From Altererythrobacter sp. ZODW24 (GTDB taxonomy: Bacteria; Pseudomonadota; Alphaproteobacteria; Sphingomonadales; Sphingomonadaceae): 64,000 bases of DNA. The translations under genes and the position numbers were made by a program. Below are positions 18,601 to 27,533 of the stretch, one piece after another; within the stretch, counting starts at the first letter, position 1; each line of letters starts with the position of its first letter. Where the stretch lies: the NCBI RefSeq assembly GCF_003344885.1, contig NZ_CP031155.1, positions 2,246,534 to 2,310,533 of the forward strand, written 5' to 3'. The notes under the pieces are model-generated. The model saw nothing but the letters and a program-made list of their open reading frames with translations, did not search any database and was not told the DNA's origin.

Positions 18601-19015
18601 CTTGCCGAACAGCTTCCTTAATGGCGGCAATCTGGCAAATGTTTCGACTGTTGCACCATCGGGCAACCTCCCGCTGGAACAGCTATCGAAGCATAACATC
18701 AACGCATCGGTGTTCTACGAGAACAGCTTTGTCTCGGCCCGTGCTGCTTACAACTGGCGCTCACGCTTCCTGCTCACGGCGTCGGATGTAATCTTCCCGT
18801 ATTACTCGATCTTCAATGATGACACGGGTCAGCTCGACGCTTCGGTCTTCTTCAATCTTACGGAGAATGTGAAGGTCGGTGTGCAGGGCGTGAACCTGAC
18901 AAACGAGGTCACCAAGACCTTGCAGGCATATACAGGTGATCCCGATCAGTTGGCTCCGCGTTCGTATTTTGCGAACGATCGCCGCTTCTCCTTCGCGGTT
19001 CGGTTCAACTTCTGA
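15641..19015 (+). CDS. TonB-dependent receptor, likely xylan/xylo-oligosaccharide uptake
   Basis: A 1124-aa outer-membrane receptor of the large Caulobacter/Xanthomonas carbohydrate type. The GTG start has a strong GGGAGGGA site seven bases upstream. A signal peptide with a long n-region ends near AGAVAQ (~residue 44). The plug begins ENVITVTGIRESLASAQTIKRDSNTVVDVI, followed by DIGALPDRSVTEALQRVPGV and a GLAGTVNLNTRKPF segment. The barrel ends in RFSFAVRFNF. Its operator and its position between halogenase genes and the GH10/GH3 genes suggest import of xylan fragments released by the xylanase. Substrate assignment is contextual. Followed by a strong terminator at 19035-19074. Confidence 0.93.
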   Translation: MAKTMFFSSNASRGDLDMMRAALRGGASVLAMGSLLASAGAVAQDAAETPETELPADENVITVTGIRESLASAQTIKRDSNTVVDVITAKDIGALPDRSVTEALQRVPGVAINRFAGSNDPDHFSVEGSGVVIRGLNFVRSEFNGRDAFVAGVGGQALNFADVPSELLGSVIINKNSTADMIEGGLAGTVNLNTRKPFDNPGFQIGGSLEANYGDFRKDWTPTASLLISNTWDTDLGRFGLLASGSFSQIKSRADGLQITNYQARDGALVNAANAGGVQVCRNPLPGNGDSTTLPPPGSVCGTAGAAGADGFADYDNGLFAPLGGQFRTQNFNRKRDGFAVAAQFESIDQRTVVTAEFIRSHTTNNWGEYTYETAPDTAEYGTYPIGCLQNANGPNLVNTDGSLGDGTARAQCPVGDFQNYQYDDNGLFQSGYITNPNDGWRGNNDFVPIGGLQQTLARRQVEEETTNQDWGLNLKSELTDRLTIELDAQYATSRKQNLDVSVFGSVFADQELDLTGDLPVITPHRPNYLGYSWAGPDREAANASRTELNAGTEADYFSDPRFQFWRAAMDHIEDSEGEQFAFKADVGYEFDEDSFIRKVKVGARYSDRDQQVRYTTYNWGVLSEVWAGNRPVNFDDTGADTREYYEFPNFFRGDAPGPQGGYYYNGDLTGDYEGSSNFFQGVNALWQADGGNAGWVPLAQRNGAIAGSPYLNSDIQPIGQQDSAAYAMVSFGSDDMFGDVRFSGNIGLRYVNTSVSSEGNIGVGTAQSLGIADPFSVRCAAVVPPGAPPGTVAGSPGGVCDRGEAGYNALQAFADGSTQFDDARNDYSYFLPSLNLKFGVGDDVILRFAASKVLTRPDNAFLRNFLNVSLDGAGNLTAQSGNPFVRPATAWQFDATAEWYFARVGSLTFNAFYKEIDGFFYQAVTERQLTNNGQTESIFVRGPDNFDGKGKVKGFEVAYQHTFDFLPGFLSGFGVQANYTYIDSSGLPNSFLNGGNLANVSTVAPSGNLPLEQLSKHNINASVFYENSFVSARAAYNWRSRFLLTASDVIFPYYSIFNDDTGQLDASVFFNLTENVKVGVQGVNLTNEVTKTLQAYTGDPDQLAPRSYFANDRRFSFAVRFNF

Positions 19016-19034
19016 TCCAGCCGTAACAGGAAAA

Positions 19035-19074
19035 GGGCCGCTACGTCTCTCCCGAGGTAGCGGCCCTTTTTTTT
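19035..19074 (+). terminator. Rho-independent terminator after TonB receptor
   Basis: Perfect ten-base stem GGGCCGCTAC / GTAGCGGCCC (19035-19044, 19057-19066) followed by eight T residues. Confidence 0.93.
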
Positions 19075-19091
19075 GATATGTCGCAAGGCAT

Positions 19092-19123
19092 AAAAAAGGG
19101 GCGCCTGATCATGGCGCCCCTTT
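19092..19123 (-). terminator. Rho-independent terminator for the GH3-GH10 operon
   Basis: Perfect 11-base stem AAAGGGGCGCC / GGCGCCCCTTT (19095-19105, 19113-19123). On the minus strand it ends in a run of T (the A-tract from 19092 on the plus strand). It terminates transcription arriving from the xylanase gene and backs onto the receptor terminator. Confidence 0.85.
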
Positions 19124-19145
19124 CGTTTATTCGGATGGTGGTCAG

Positions 19146-20327
19146 TCAGGCCGCTTGAGTAGCGCCCCTTAGCGAGGCTGCAATCGCATCACGCATTGGT
19201 TTCGACTGGTAGTCAGACCCATAGGGACTGCCGCGCACTTCGAGCCCGTCAGGCCGTTTGGACGGATCAAAATACTGCAGCCAATTGTATTTATCGACCA
19301 TGCCCCAACCGAGAATGTCGCCCAGCTGCGGATAGCTCAACATGACGTCGAAGTAACGCCGCGTGAAATCCGCGACCCGCGCATCGCGCACTGCAATATC
19401 GGCGGGAAGCGCTTTGTCTTTCACGTCAAATTCGGTGACTAGTAAACGGTAGCCCATACCTGTGACTTCATCGAGGAAATCGCGCCAAGCGCGCTCCTTG
19501 TAGGGGCCAAGCCCGGTCGACGGATCAAGCTCGAACATCTCGATATGTGACTGGATACCCAGCGCATCCACGGGCGTTCCGCGTTTCTTGAAGCCTTCCA
19601 GCAGGCGCAGCACATCGGCGACATGCCCGGCATGCGCAGGCTCCCAGCTCATATAGTCATTATAGACCAATTCGCCCTGCGGCAGCTGTTCGCGCGCAGT
19701 GTGGAATGCGAGATCGAGCGCGGCTTCAGGGCTTCCCATTGCCCGCGATAGGCTGGTCTCGATCGGAGCGTTAGTGTCGTGATCAATTGCCTCGTTCACA
19801 ACGTCATAACTGCTGATCACGCCGTCATAGCGGTCTGTCACAGTCCGGATGTGGCTGGCCAGCAAGCGCTCGGCTTCGGCGCGCGGATTGGCGCCGAAAT
19901 CATATGTGTTGAGCCAATCGGGAAACCATTCAGGCCGGTGCCACAGCAGCGTATGCCCGCGCACCTCCTGCCCGTTGGTTTTTGCCCAGCGGACGATATC
20001 GTCCATCCGGCTAAAATCGTAGCTGTCGGGGCCGGGCCGGATTGCCTGCCACTTCATCTCGTTTTCAGGGACGACCATGCCGCATTCGGCGTTGAGCAGC
20101 TTGGCATAATCTGGGTTCTGGACGGACCCTGCATCAGCGTCAGGCGCGCTCCATGACACTGCAGAGCCGAACCGGCGGCCCTTCGCCTTTGCCAGCGTAT
20201 CAAGGCTCGCATCGGCTGCGTCTTCACTGGCGGTCAAGGTAGACCCGGCGCCGCCGCAGCCAGCTAACGCCAGGGTGGAGAGGCCCGCCATCGCGCTTCG
20301 GCGGTCGACCTCGAAGGGCCCGGCCAT
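19146..20327 (-). CDS. GH10 endo-1,4-beta-xylanase, exported lipoprotein
   Basis: A 393-aa glycoside hydrolase family 10 enzyme that cleaves internal beta-1,4 bonds of xylan with retention. The acid/base is E179 in SYDVVNEA and the nucleophile E299 in LLVTEFDV. Other GH10 landmarks: PENEMKW, GHTLLWH, VYNDY and LGIQSHIEM. The start at 20327 gives an N-terminus with twin arginines (R9R10) and a lipobox-like LAGC at 24, suggesting Tat-type or lipoprotein export. The longer in-frame start at 20432 lies inside the preceding gene and is unlikely. Its ATG overlaps the stop of the GH3 gene by one base, so the two are co-expressed from the operator at 22776. Confidence 0.94.
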   Translation of the reverse strand: MAGPFEVDRRSAMAGLSTLALAGCGGAGSTLTASEDAADASLDTLAKAKGRRFGSAVSWSAPDADAGSVQNPDYAKLLNAECGMVVPENEMKWQAIRPGPDSYDFSRMDDIVRWAKTNGQEVRGHTLLWHRPEWFPDWLNTYDFGANPRAEAERLLASHIRTVTDRYDGVISSYDVVNEAIDHDTNAPIETSLSRAMGSPEAALDLAFHTAREQLPQGELVYNDYMSWEPAHAGHVADVLRLLEGFKKRGTPVDALGIQSHIEMFELDPSTGLGPYKERAWRDFLDEVTGMGYRLLVTEFDVKDKALPADIAVRDARVADFTRRYFDVMLSYPQLGDILGWGMVDKYNWLQYFDPSKRPDGLEVRGSPYGSDYQSKPMRDAIAASLRGATQAA

Positions 20328-22729
20328 CAGTTGGCTACCGTGAGTTTGGTTTCCTGCAGATCCTGCGAGTTCGGACCCACCATGATGGTGAAGTCGCCCG
20401 GTTCGGTGACCCGCTCCATCGCGCGGTTCCACATGGCGAAACTATCAGCACGGATGGGGACATCGACTTGCTTGGTCTCGCCAGGTTGCAAGGTCACGCG
20501 CTTGAATCCGGCTAGTTCCTTCACTGGCCGTGTGACGGAGCTGATCTCGTCGCGCAGATAGACTTGCACCACTTCGTCGCCTGCGATTTTGCCAGTGTTG
20601 GTGACTGCGACGCGCACCGTTACTCCTTCGCCCGGTGCGATTGAGGCTGACGACAGTGTCGGGGCACCAATATCAAAGTTGGTGTAGCTCAGGCCGTATC
20701 CGAAGGGATATAGCGGGGTAACCTCGCTGAACAAATACCCGCGTCTTGCGCTGGGTTTGTGGTTATAGAAATTGGGTAATTGCCCGGCATTCCGGGCCAC
20801 AGTGACAGGCAATTTGCCGCCGGGATTGACGTTGCCGAACAGGGCGTCGGCAATCGCATTGCCTTGCTGCTCGCCTGCGTACCACGTTTCGAGAATGGCA
20901 TCGGCTTCTTCGGCAATGGTGGGATAGCTTGGTGGGCGGCCATTCACGAGCACAACGACGAGCTTCTTGCCCAAAGCGTTCATCGCATCGAACAGTTCTT
21001 GCTGCTCGCCGACGATATCGAGACTGGTGCGGTCCCCTAAGTGACCCGTAGCCCAGCCTTCGCGGCTGGTTTGTTCGGTGTCACCAATGAACAGCAGGAT
21101 CGTGTCAGCATCCTTCGCAGTAGCTACAGCCCTGGCAATACGCGCACGGTTCTCTGCCGGATCCCCAAGGACAACTTCGTCTTCCCACCAATCGTCATCC
21201 TCAGTGATCACAACACCTTGTGAATGGACGATATTGGCGCGATCGCCGAGCAGCGCGCGAATACCCTCAAGCGGGGTCACAGTGTCGCGCGGAATGCCGT
21301 AATATCCACCCAAGCGCGCTACATCCGAGTTCGGCCCGATCACGGCGATGGTCGGCTTGGCGCTGCCAGCTGCCGGCATAGCGAGTGGCAAAACACCTTC
21401 GTTCTTGAGCAGGATGAGCGACTTTTCTGCGGTCTTGCGGGCAAGAGCGATACCTTCGGGACCGTTCGACTTGAGCGCAGGGGCCAGCGTTGCAAACGGG
21501 TTTTCAAACAGGCCAGCGTTGAATTTCATAGTCAGCAGACGCGTGACTGCCTGATCGATTGCGGCCATCGAAACTTTGCCGCCAGTGACCTGTTTCCCCA
21601 AGGTGGAGAAGGAGATGCCGCTAGGCAAATCGACATCGACGCCGGCCTCAAGCGCCATCCGGGCGGCCTCGGGAATATCCGGCGCGATACGGTGGTTCGT
21701 TACCATTTCCTCGATGGCATAATAGTCTGACACCACCGCGCCCGGGAAACCCCATTCGCCGCGCAGCACGTCACCCAGCAGCCACTTGTTGGAGTGTGAT
21801 GGTATGCCGTCAATTTCGTTGTAGCTGGCCATGACCGCATCAATCGCAGTGCGTTCGACGACTTGTTGGAATGGCGGGAAGAACATCTCACGCAGGGTGC
21901 GTTCGGAGATTTGTGCCGGGCCGATATTTGTGCCGCTTTCCGGCTGGCCGTGGCCGGTCATATGCTTGAGGGTGGCCATCACCTGACCGTCAGCCAGCTT
22001 GCGGGTCTTGCCCACGCCTTGCAGACCCTCGACTGCAGCGACGCCCATTTCGCCCACCAGAAACGGATCTTCACCAAATGTCTCTTCGATCCGGCCCCAA
22101 CGCGGATCGCGGGCGACGTCGACAACAGGTGAGAGAACCTGATGGACGCCGCGCGCCCGGACTTCGCTGGCGATGTAGTCGTTCACATCTCGGATCAGGT
22201 CCGGATCCCATGTTGAAGCCATACCGATGCTTTGCGGGAAGCTGGTGGCATTGAGCGCCGCGAGACCGTGTAGGGACTCTTCATGCGTCAGCACCGGAAT
22301 GCCGAGCCGTGTGTCTTCGCGGGCCCATGTCTGCAGCTCGTTTACATAGCGGATGCTCTCTTCGATCGAGCGCGGCTTGTTCACACGTGGACTGCCAGGG
22401 CCCTTGAGATCAGAAGGGCGGGCAAAGAAGCCCAGCCCGTCTGGATACTTGGCGCGCGCCTTGTTGGCGTCGAAGAAATTTTGGTCGTCTTGAATGTCCG
22501 GTTTGTCGTTCCAGATCGTCACCATCTGGGCGACCTTTTCCTCCAGTGTCATGCGGGCGAGGAGGTCTGCCACGCGCTGTTCGGTTGGAAGCGACGCGTT
22601 CCAATATGCCGCATCCTGCATCGGGCGCTCGACTTGCGGCGGACTGTCTTGAGCGGCCGCTGTTGGCGCAGCTGCAGTCATCATTGCAGCGCAACCAGCA
22701 AGCATCACGAACTTAAAACGGGACATCAT
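20327..22729 (-). CDS. GH3 beta-glucosidase/beta-xylosidase, periplasmic
   Basis: An 800-aa glycoside hydrolase family 3 enzyme with an N-terminal TIM barrel, an alpha/beta sandwich and a C-terminal fibronectin-III-like domain (VTNTGKIAGDEVVQVYLRD). The nucleophile Asp is D335 in GAVVSDYYAIEEM; KHMTGHGQPESGTN and RDPRWGRIEETFGEDP are typical. The start ATG 22729 has GGAGAG five bases upstream, and the protein begins with a signal peptide ending AAAQ. Coupled by a one-base overlap to the GH10 xylanase, so xylo-oligosaccharide trimming (beta-xylosidase) is the best guess. Family alone does not separate xylosidase from glucosidase. Divergent from xylR, sharing the operator at 22776-22787. Confidence 0.92.
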   Translation of the reverse strand: MMSRFKFVMLAGCAAMMTAAAPTAAAQDSPPQVERPMQDAAYWNASLPTEQRVADLLARMTLEEKVAQMVTIWNDKPDIQDDQNFFDANKARAKYPDGLGFFARPSDLKGPGSPRVNKPRSIEESIRYVNELQTWAREDTRLGIPVLTHEESLHGLAALNATSFPQSIGMASTWDPDLIRDVNDYIASEVRARGVHQVLSPVVDVARDPRWGRIEETFGEDPFLVGEMGVAAVEGLQGVGKTRKLADGQVMATLKHMTGHGQPESGTNIGPAQISERTLREMFFPPFQQVVERTAIDAVMASYNEIDGIPSHSNKWLLGDVLRGEWGFPGAVVSDYYAIEEMVTNHRIAPDIPEAARMALEAGVDVDLPSGISFSTLGKQVTGGKVSMAAIDQAVTRLLTMKFNAGLFENPFATLAPALKSNGPEGIALARKTAEKSLILLKNEGVLPLAMPAAGSAKPTIAVIGPNSDVARLGGYYGIPRDTVTPLEGIRALLGDRANIVHSQGVVITEDDDWWEDEVVLGDPAENRARIARAVATAKDADTILLFIGDTEQTSREGWATGHLGDRTSLDIVGEQQELFDAMNALGKKLVVVLVNGRPPSYPTIAEEADAILETWYAGEQQGNAIADALFGNVNPGGKLPVTVARNAGQLPNFYNHKPSARRGYLFSEVTPLYPFGYGLSYTNFDIGAPTLSSASIAPGEGVTVRVAVTNTGKIAGDEVVQVYLRDEISSVTRPVKELAGFKRVTLQPGETKQVDVPIRADSFAMWNRAMERVTEPGDFTIMVGPNSQDLQETKLTVAN

Positions 22730-22775
22730 AAACTCTCTCCTCACGGGCTCCCAGCTTGACTGAATCGCCAGAAAT

Positions 22776-22787
22776 GATAGCGCTACC
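22776..22787. promoter_or_regulatory. LacI-family operator in the GH3/xylR divergent region
   Basis: GATAGCGCTACC, one mismatch from the perfect palindrome, 46 bases upstream of the GH3-GH10 operon and 128 bases upstream of the xylR start. It could mediate both hydrolase control and autoregulation of the repressor. Confidence 0.72.
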
Positions 22788-22915
22788 ATGATGTCCCGTA
22801 CGAAGCTTGTCAATGATTTGAAAAGTCGGGTGTCGGCTACGGCAGTTTATGGTTGTGGCGCAAATTCATCCGAGGGCCTTGCCCATCCGGTAAGGCAGTG
22901 CGTAAGGGTTTTAGT

Positions 22916-24019
22916 ATGGCGGCATCAAAACCAACACTTCGCAAGTCGAAATCGCGGCGCTCTGGTAGCGCACCCACAATTGCCGATGTCGCTGCCGAAG
23001 CGCGATGCTCGCCGATGACGGTAAGCCGAGTCATCAATGGTGAAACCAGAGTGCGTGATGCAACGCGCGATGCAGTAACCGCAGCGATCACAAAACTGAA
23101 TTATTCGCCCAACCGTGCCGCACGCAGCCTGGCCGGGGGTGAACAGCTCCGCATTGCGTTGTTGTTCGACAATCCCTCTGCATCCTATTTGAGCGAATTG
23201 CTTATGGGGGCGCTGCAAGAAGCGTCGCGCGGCGATATCCATTTGATCGTGCAAAGCTGCGAGATTGCCACCGATCGGCTCTCGTTGGTCCGCAATCTGT
23301 CGGAAGGCGGGATCAAAGGCTTTCTCCTGCCGCCCCCGCTTTGCGACGACCAAAGTGTACTCGACCTCGTATCCGCATTAGACGGCGTTGCAATTGCCGT
23401 CGGTCCCGGCCTAGCGAGCGGCACGCAAGGTGCCGTGATGATCGACGATTTCAAGGCGGCCTATGATATGACCAACCATATCATTGAGCTGGGCCATACG
23501 CGGATCGGCTTTATCATCGGCAATCCCGAGCAGGTGGCCAGTATTCGCCGTCTCAACGGTTTCCGCGCCGCTATGGAAGAGGCTGGGCTCGACGCTCCTG
23601 ATGAACTGATTGCGCAGGGCCGGTTTACTTACCGTTCGGGAATGGCCGCGACGGAACAGTTGCTCGCACTCAATCCACGTCCGACAGCGATCTTTGCCTC
23701 GAATGACGATATGGCGGCGGCAACGGTTGCGGTGGCCCACCGAAACCACCTCGATGTGCCAACCGACCTTTCTGTTTGTGGCTTTGACGATACGGCGATG
23801 GCCAGAACCATCTGGCCAGAGCTGACGACGATCCGGCAGCCAATCGCCGAAATGTCTGCGCGTGCGGTGAAGAACATTGCCAAGGTAATGCGGGCAAAGA
23901 AGTCCGGTGACCGGCTAAAGCCCGAACAGGCGACCTTACCGTATGAACTTATCCGCCGCGAATCCGACGCAGCACCGTCGCTCGTTTCGCGGAAGAAAAA
24001 GGACAAGCCGGGCCAGTGA
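22916..24019 (+). CDS. xylR: LacI-family transcriptional regulator, probable xylose repressor
   Basis: A 367-aa LacI/GalR regulator. The helix-turn-helix and hinge lie at ~20-75 (TIADVAAEARCSPMTVSRVINGE, then LNYSPNRAARSLAGG), followed by a periplasmic-binding-protein-like effector domain ending with DLSVCGFDDTAMARTIWPELTTIRQP. Start ATG 22916 has AAGGG seven bases upstream; the longer frame from 22853 adds an unsupported 21 residues. The stop overlaps the xylonate dehydratase GTG by four bases (GTGA), tying it to the Weimberg pathway. Predicted to bind the six GGTAGCGCTACC-type operators and release them with xylose or a pathway intermediate. The second LacI protein (39934-40965) is the alternative binder. 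Confidence 0.85.
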   Translation: MAASKPTLRKSKSRRSGSAPTIADVAAEARCSPMTVSRVINGETRVRDATRDAVTAAITKLNYSPNRAARSLAGGEQLRIALLFDNPSASYLSELLMGALQEASRGDIHLIVQSCEIATDRLSLVRNLSEGGIKGFLLPPPLCDDQSVLDLVSALDGVAIAVGPGLASGTQGAVMIDDFKAAYDMTNHIIELGHTRIGFIIGNPEQVASIRRLNGFRAAMEEAGLDAPDELIAQGRFTYRSGMAATEQLLALNPRPTAIFASNDDMAAATVAVAHRNHLDVPTDLSVCGFDDTAMARTIWPELTTIRQPIAEMSARAVKNIAKVMRAKKSGDRLKPEQATLPYELIRRESDAAPSLVSRKKKDKPGQ

Positions 24020-25812
24020 CCGACGATACCTCGCCCGAACAACCACAACGCAAGCTGCGATCGCGCGATTGGTTCGACAACCCGGACCGGATGGACATGA
24101 CCGCACTCTATCTGGAGCGGTTCATGAATTATGGGATTACGCCAGAGGAGCTGCGTTCGGGCAAGCCGATCATCGGTATCGCGCAGTCGGGCAGTGACCT
24201 CTCGCCTTGCAACCGGATCCACCTCGAACTTGCTAAGCGCGTGCGTGACGGAATCCGCGATGCGGGCGGGATACCGATAGAGTTTCCGGTCCATCCTATC
24301 TTCGAAAATTGCCGCAGGCCGACTGCGGCGCTGGACCGCAATCTCGCCTATCTGGGACTGGTCGAGCTGCTGCACGGCTATCCCATTGACGGCGTTGTGC
24401 TGACAACCGGCTGCGACAAGACAACACCGAGCCAGGTGATGGCAGCAACTGCGGTCGACATACCCGCAATCGTCCTGTCAGGCGGGCCTATGTTAGACGG
24501 TTGGCACGACGGCGAGCTTGTCGGATCGGGTACAGTTATCTGGCGCAGTCGCCGCAAGCTGGCAGCAGGCGAGATTGACGAGGATGAATTTCTCGACCGG
24601 GCAACCAGCAGTGCGCCATCTGCGGGTCATTGCAATTCTATGGGCACGGCCTCCACCATGAATGCCGTTGCAGAGGCATTGGGTCTGTCACTGACCGGCT
24701 GCGCGGCAATTCCGGCGCCATACCGCGAGCGCGGGCAAATGGCTTACCGCACTGGCCAGCGGATCGTTGATATGGTCCATGCCGACTTGAAGCCCTCCGA
24801 TATCTTGTGTCGTGACGCTTTTTTGAATGCCATTGCCACGGTCAGCGTTTGCGGGGGATCATCAAATGCGCAGCCGCACATCGTCGCTATGGCGCGTCAT
24901 GCTGGTGTCGAAATCAACCCAGAGGATTGGCAAGATCACGGCTACAATCTGCCGCTGCTCGTAAATATGCAGCCGGCGGGCGCTTATCTTGGAGAGCGCT
25001 TCCACCGCGCGGGCGGTGTTCCGGGCGCGATGTGGGAATTGATGCAGGCCGGAAAGCTTCTCGGCGATGTGCCAACAGTAACCGGACAGACGATGGCCGC
25101 CAATCTGGAAGGCCGAGAAAGCCATGACCGTGAGATGATCCGTCCGTTTGCCGATCCGCTACAGGCTGCGGCAGGTTTCATGGTGCTGAGCGGTAATCTG
25201 TTCGATTTCGGTATTCTCAAGACTTCCGTCATTTCTGACGAGTTCCGTGACCGCTATCTCTTGGAACCCGGTAGCGAGGATGTGTTCGACGCGCGGGCCA
25301 TCGTGTTCGACGGCTCGGATGATTATCATCACCGCATCAACGATTCTGCACTCGGCATCGACGAGAACTGTATTCTCGTAATTCGCGGCTCTGGCGTGAT
25401 CGGCTGGCCCGGTTCAGCCGAGGTCGTGAACATGCAGCCCCCTGATGCGCTGATCCAGCGCGGGGTGGCTTGGCTGCCCACGCTGGGTGATGGAAGACAG
25501 TCGGGCACTTCGGACAGTCCCTCGATCCTCAACGTCTCGCCTGAAAGTGCGGCTGGCGGCGGCTTGTCCTGGCTGCGTGATGGTGACGTGATCCGGGTCG
25601 ATCTCAGTCAGCGAACGTGCGACGCTCTAGTTGACGATGCCGAGATAGCTCGCCGCAAGAAGGAAGAGCCTGCGCCGCCGATCCCGCCATCGCAAACGCC
25701 GTGGGAAGAGCTGTTCCGCGAGAAGACCGGTCAGTTAGGTGAGGGCGGAGTGATGGAGTTCGCGCTCAAGTATCGACAGATTTCGAAGAAATTGCCCCGA
25801 CATAATCACTAA
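24016..25812 (+). CDS. xylD: D-xylonate dehydratase (IlvD/Edd family)
   Basis: A 598-aa dehydratase of the IlvD/Edd superfamily, pentonate dehydratase branch. It converts D-xylonate to 2-keto-3-deoxy-D-xylonate using a [2Fe-2S] cluster and Mg2+. Candidate cluster ligands are C65 (SDLSPCNRIH), C133 (TTGCDKTTPSQVM) and C206 (SAGHCNSMGTAST). VLSGGPMLDG and IPAPYRERGQMAYRTGQRI are typical of arabonate/xylonate enzymes, which distinguishes it from branched-chain amino-acid IlvD. GTG start coupled to xylR. Xylonate is favoured over arabonate because all other Weimberg enzymes are encoded next door. Its 3' end overlaps the convergent epimerase gene by four bases. Confidence 0.88.
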   Translation: MTDDTSPEQPQRKLRSRDWFDNPDRMDMTALYLERFMNYGITPEELRSGKPIIGIAQSGSDLSPCNRIHLELAKRVRDGIRDAGGIPIEFPVHPIFENCRRPTAALDRNLAYLGLVELLHGYPIDGVVLTTGCDKTTPSQVMAATAVDIPAIVLSGGPMLDGWHDGELVGSGTVIWRSRRKLAAGEIDEDEFLDRATSSAPSAGHCNSMGTASTMNAVAEALGLSLTGCAAIPAPYRERGQMAYRTGQRIVDMVHADLKPSDILCRDAFLNAIATVSVCGGSSNAQPHIVAMARHAGVEINPEDWQDHGYNLPLLVNMQPAGAYLGERFHRAGGVPGAMWELMQAGKLLGDVPTVTGQTMAANLEGRESHDREMIRPFADPLQAAAGFMVLSGNLFDFGILKTSVISDEFRDRYLLEPGSEDVFDARAIVFDGSDDYHHRINDSALGIDENCILVIRGSGVIGWPGSAEVVNMQPPDALIQRGVAWLPTLGDGRQSGTSDSPSILNVSPESAAGGGLSWLRDGDVIRVDLSQRTCDALVDDAEIARRKKEEPAPPIPPSQTPWEELFREKTGQLGEGGVMEFALKYRQISKKLPRHNH

Positions 25813-26654
25813 CTTGCGGCAATTCTCATCGTCATGGAGGTGGTGCAGCCTGGCGGCAGGGCCATCATGCCTCCAGGGTCCTGATTGACTGCATCAGGCA
25901 TGTGCGAAACCGGCTCGAAGCACAGCGTTGTGTCATCGAGCGGCGCATAGACATGCAAGTAAGGCGTGCCGGTGGCAGTCATGGTGATCCGTCCCAAATC
26001 GTCTTCGATGACGACCTCGCCGCGCCAATCGGCATGGCAATGGTCGACTTGAAGCGGAGGTAACGCAGCGCCCTTGCTCCACTTGGCGAAATGATCACCC
26101 GCTTCCCGCTCGCTAGTCGGGATATTACCATCATCGACTAGGATCGTAGTTCCCGCCTCGAAACGTACCCGGCTTTCGGGGCGTTTTCGGAAGTAGGGGT
26201 GCAGGCCAAGTCCCGCAGGCATCGGCACATTGGCCCGATTGGTCACCTGCACGGTAATATCGGCGCCGTGTTCGCTCAGGTGAAAGGTCTGTAGCGCGTC
26301 ATAGGCCCATGGCCATGGACCCGATCCATCGTAGCGGTGCGCCAGCTCGATCATGTGTGGAGCAATGCTCACGGTATTCCACGCGCTTTGCCAACTGAGG
26401 CCATGCAGGCTGTGTAGGTCGTCTGCCAAGTTGGGAGGCAACACCACTTCCCGCTTCTGCCACGCAAATTTGCCGAAGCGGATGCGGTTGCAATAGGGGA
26501 TGAGCGGGAAACAGGCCGCTTGCAGAGGGTCACCGCTGTCTTCAGGCATAGGCCGCAATATGTCGGTCTCGCGCCATTTGAGGCTCGCCAATGCGCCGCC
26601 GACTTCTGGCTTCACGGTAGCGGTCCAATCATCTGCAGAAATCAGTTCAGTCAT
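25809..26654 (-). CDS. Aldose 1-epimerase
   Basis: A 281-aa mutarotase of the GalM-like fold, interconverting alpha and beta anomers of an aldose, here presumably xylose, to supply the anomer used by the dehydrogenase. Visible: IPYCNRIRFGKF (active-site N/R), LHGLSWQSAW with the catalytic His, GLHPYFRK with the second His, and FEPVSHMPDA near the C-terminus. No signal peptide. The ATG follows immediately after the lactonase stop (TAGATG), so it is the last gene of the xylXABC operon. Confidence 0.87.
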   Translation of the reverse strand: MTELISADDWTATVKPEVGGALASLKWRETDILRPMPEDSGDPLQAACFPLIPYCNRIRFGKFAWQKREVVLPPNLADDLHSLHGLSWQSAWNTVSIAPHMIELAHRYDGSGPWPWAYDALQTFHLSEHGADITVQVTNRANVPMPAGLGLHPYFRKRPESRVRFEAGTTILVDDGNIPTSEREAGDHFAKWSKGAALPPLQVDHCHADWRGEVVIEDDLGRITMTATGTPYLHVYAPLDDTTLCFEPVSHMPDAVNQDPGGMMALPPGCTTSMTMRIAAS

Positions 26655-27533
26655 CTATGGCGTTAGTCTTACCGGTGATGTGACGGCTCCGGCAACAGGG
26701 CTATCAAATGCGAACAGGCTTCCGGCAAGCGGTTGCTCTTCCAAAGCCTCATCGCTCAGCCCCTTGCGCGCCGTTGTAACGAAGACAGTTTTCAGGTCTT
26801 CGCCGCCAAAGGCCAGTTTTGTGACATTGGCAGCGGGTATCGGAACCTGCTCGACCAATTCGCCTGCGGGTGAGTAGCGTGCGACACACCAGCCATTCCA
26901 TAGGCCGGTCCAGAGATACCCTTCGCTGTCGATGACAGGCCCATCGGGATAGGCCCCGGGAATACCGACATTGGTAAAGGTGCGCTGCTCGCCGACCGAT
27001 CCGTCTGCCGCAATATCGCAAACCATGATCCGGCGTGACAGCGTGTCGGTGAAGTAGATCAGCTTTCCGTCGGGGCTGACAGCTGGGCCGTTGGTGATGC
27101 AGATATTGTCTGGTCCTGCGGGTTCGATAACTCCGCGTTCGAAGCGATAGAAACGGCCTGCCGGTTCCTTCTCGTTATCATCCATCGACCCGAACCATGC
27201 GCGGCCGGCGGGGTCGGTGCAGCCATCATTGAGCCGGTTACTGCTCGGCTCGCCGGCGACCGAGCATTGTTTGGTGAAGAGCCCAGTGTCAGGCTCAAAC
27301 GAGTAGAGCCCGTCCTGCATTCCAGCGAGCAATGTGCCGTCACTAGCCGGAAGAACCCAGCCAATCTGACATGGTGCTTTGACAGAGCCCTGTGCGCCCG
27401 ATGCGGGGTCGTAGAGCCACAGCAGATGCTGTTTGATGTCGACGAACCATACTATCCCGCGCTCAGCATCCCAAACTGGACCTTCGCCGAGCACGGCCTG
27501 CGAATCCACCACTTGGCGGACGGGCAGTTTCAT
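26655..27533 (-). CDS. xylC: SMP-30/gluconolactonase family xylonolactonase
   Basis: A 292-aa six-bladed beta-propeller that hydrolyses D-xylonolactone to D-xylonate. Metal-site residues occur in VLGEGPVWD (Glu), SNRLNDGCTDPAG (Asn/Asp) and AYPDGPVIDSEGYLWTGLWNG (Asp). The start at 27533 overlaps the upstream stop as ATGA; an ATG six bases earlier (27539) is equally possible. The order xylX-xylA-xylB-xylC matches the Caulobacter xyl operon, which is the main reason for the xylonolactone assignment within this broad lactonase family. Confidence 0.87.
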   Translation of the reverse strand: MKLPVRQVVDSQAVLGEGPVWDAERGIVWFVDIKQHLLWLYDPASGAQGSVKAPCQIGWVLPASDGTLLAGMQDGLYSFEPDTGLFTKQCSVAGEPSSNRLNDGCTDPAGRAWFGSMDDNEKEPAGRFYRFERGVIEPAGPDNICITNGPAVSPDGKLIYFTDTLSRRIMVCDIAADGSVGEQRTFTNVGIPGAYPDGPVIDSEGYLWTGLWNGWCVARYSPAGELVEQVPIPAANVTKLAFGGEDLKTVFVTTARKGLSDEALEEQPLAGSLFAFDSPVAGAVTSPVRLTP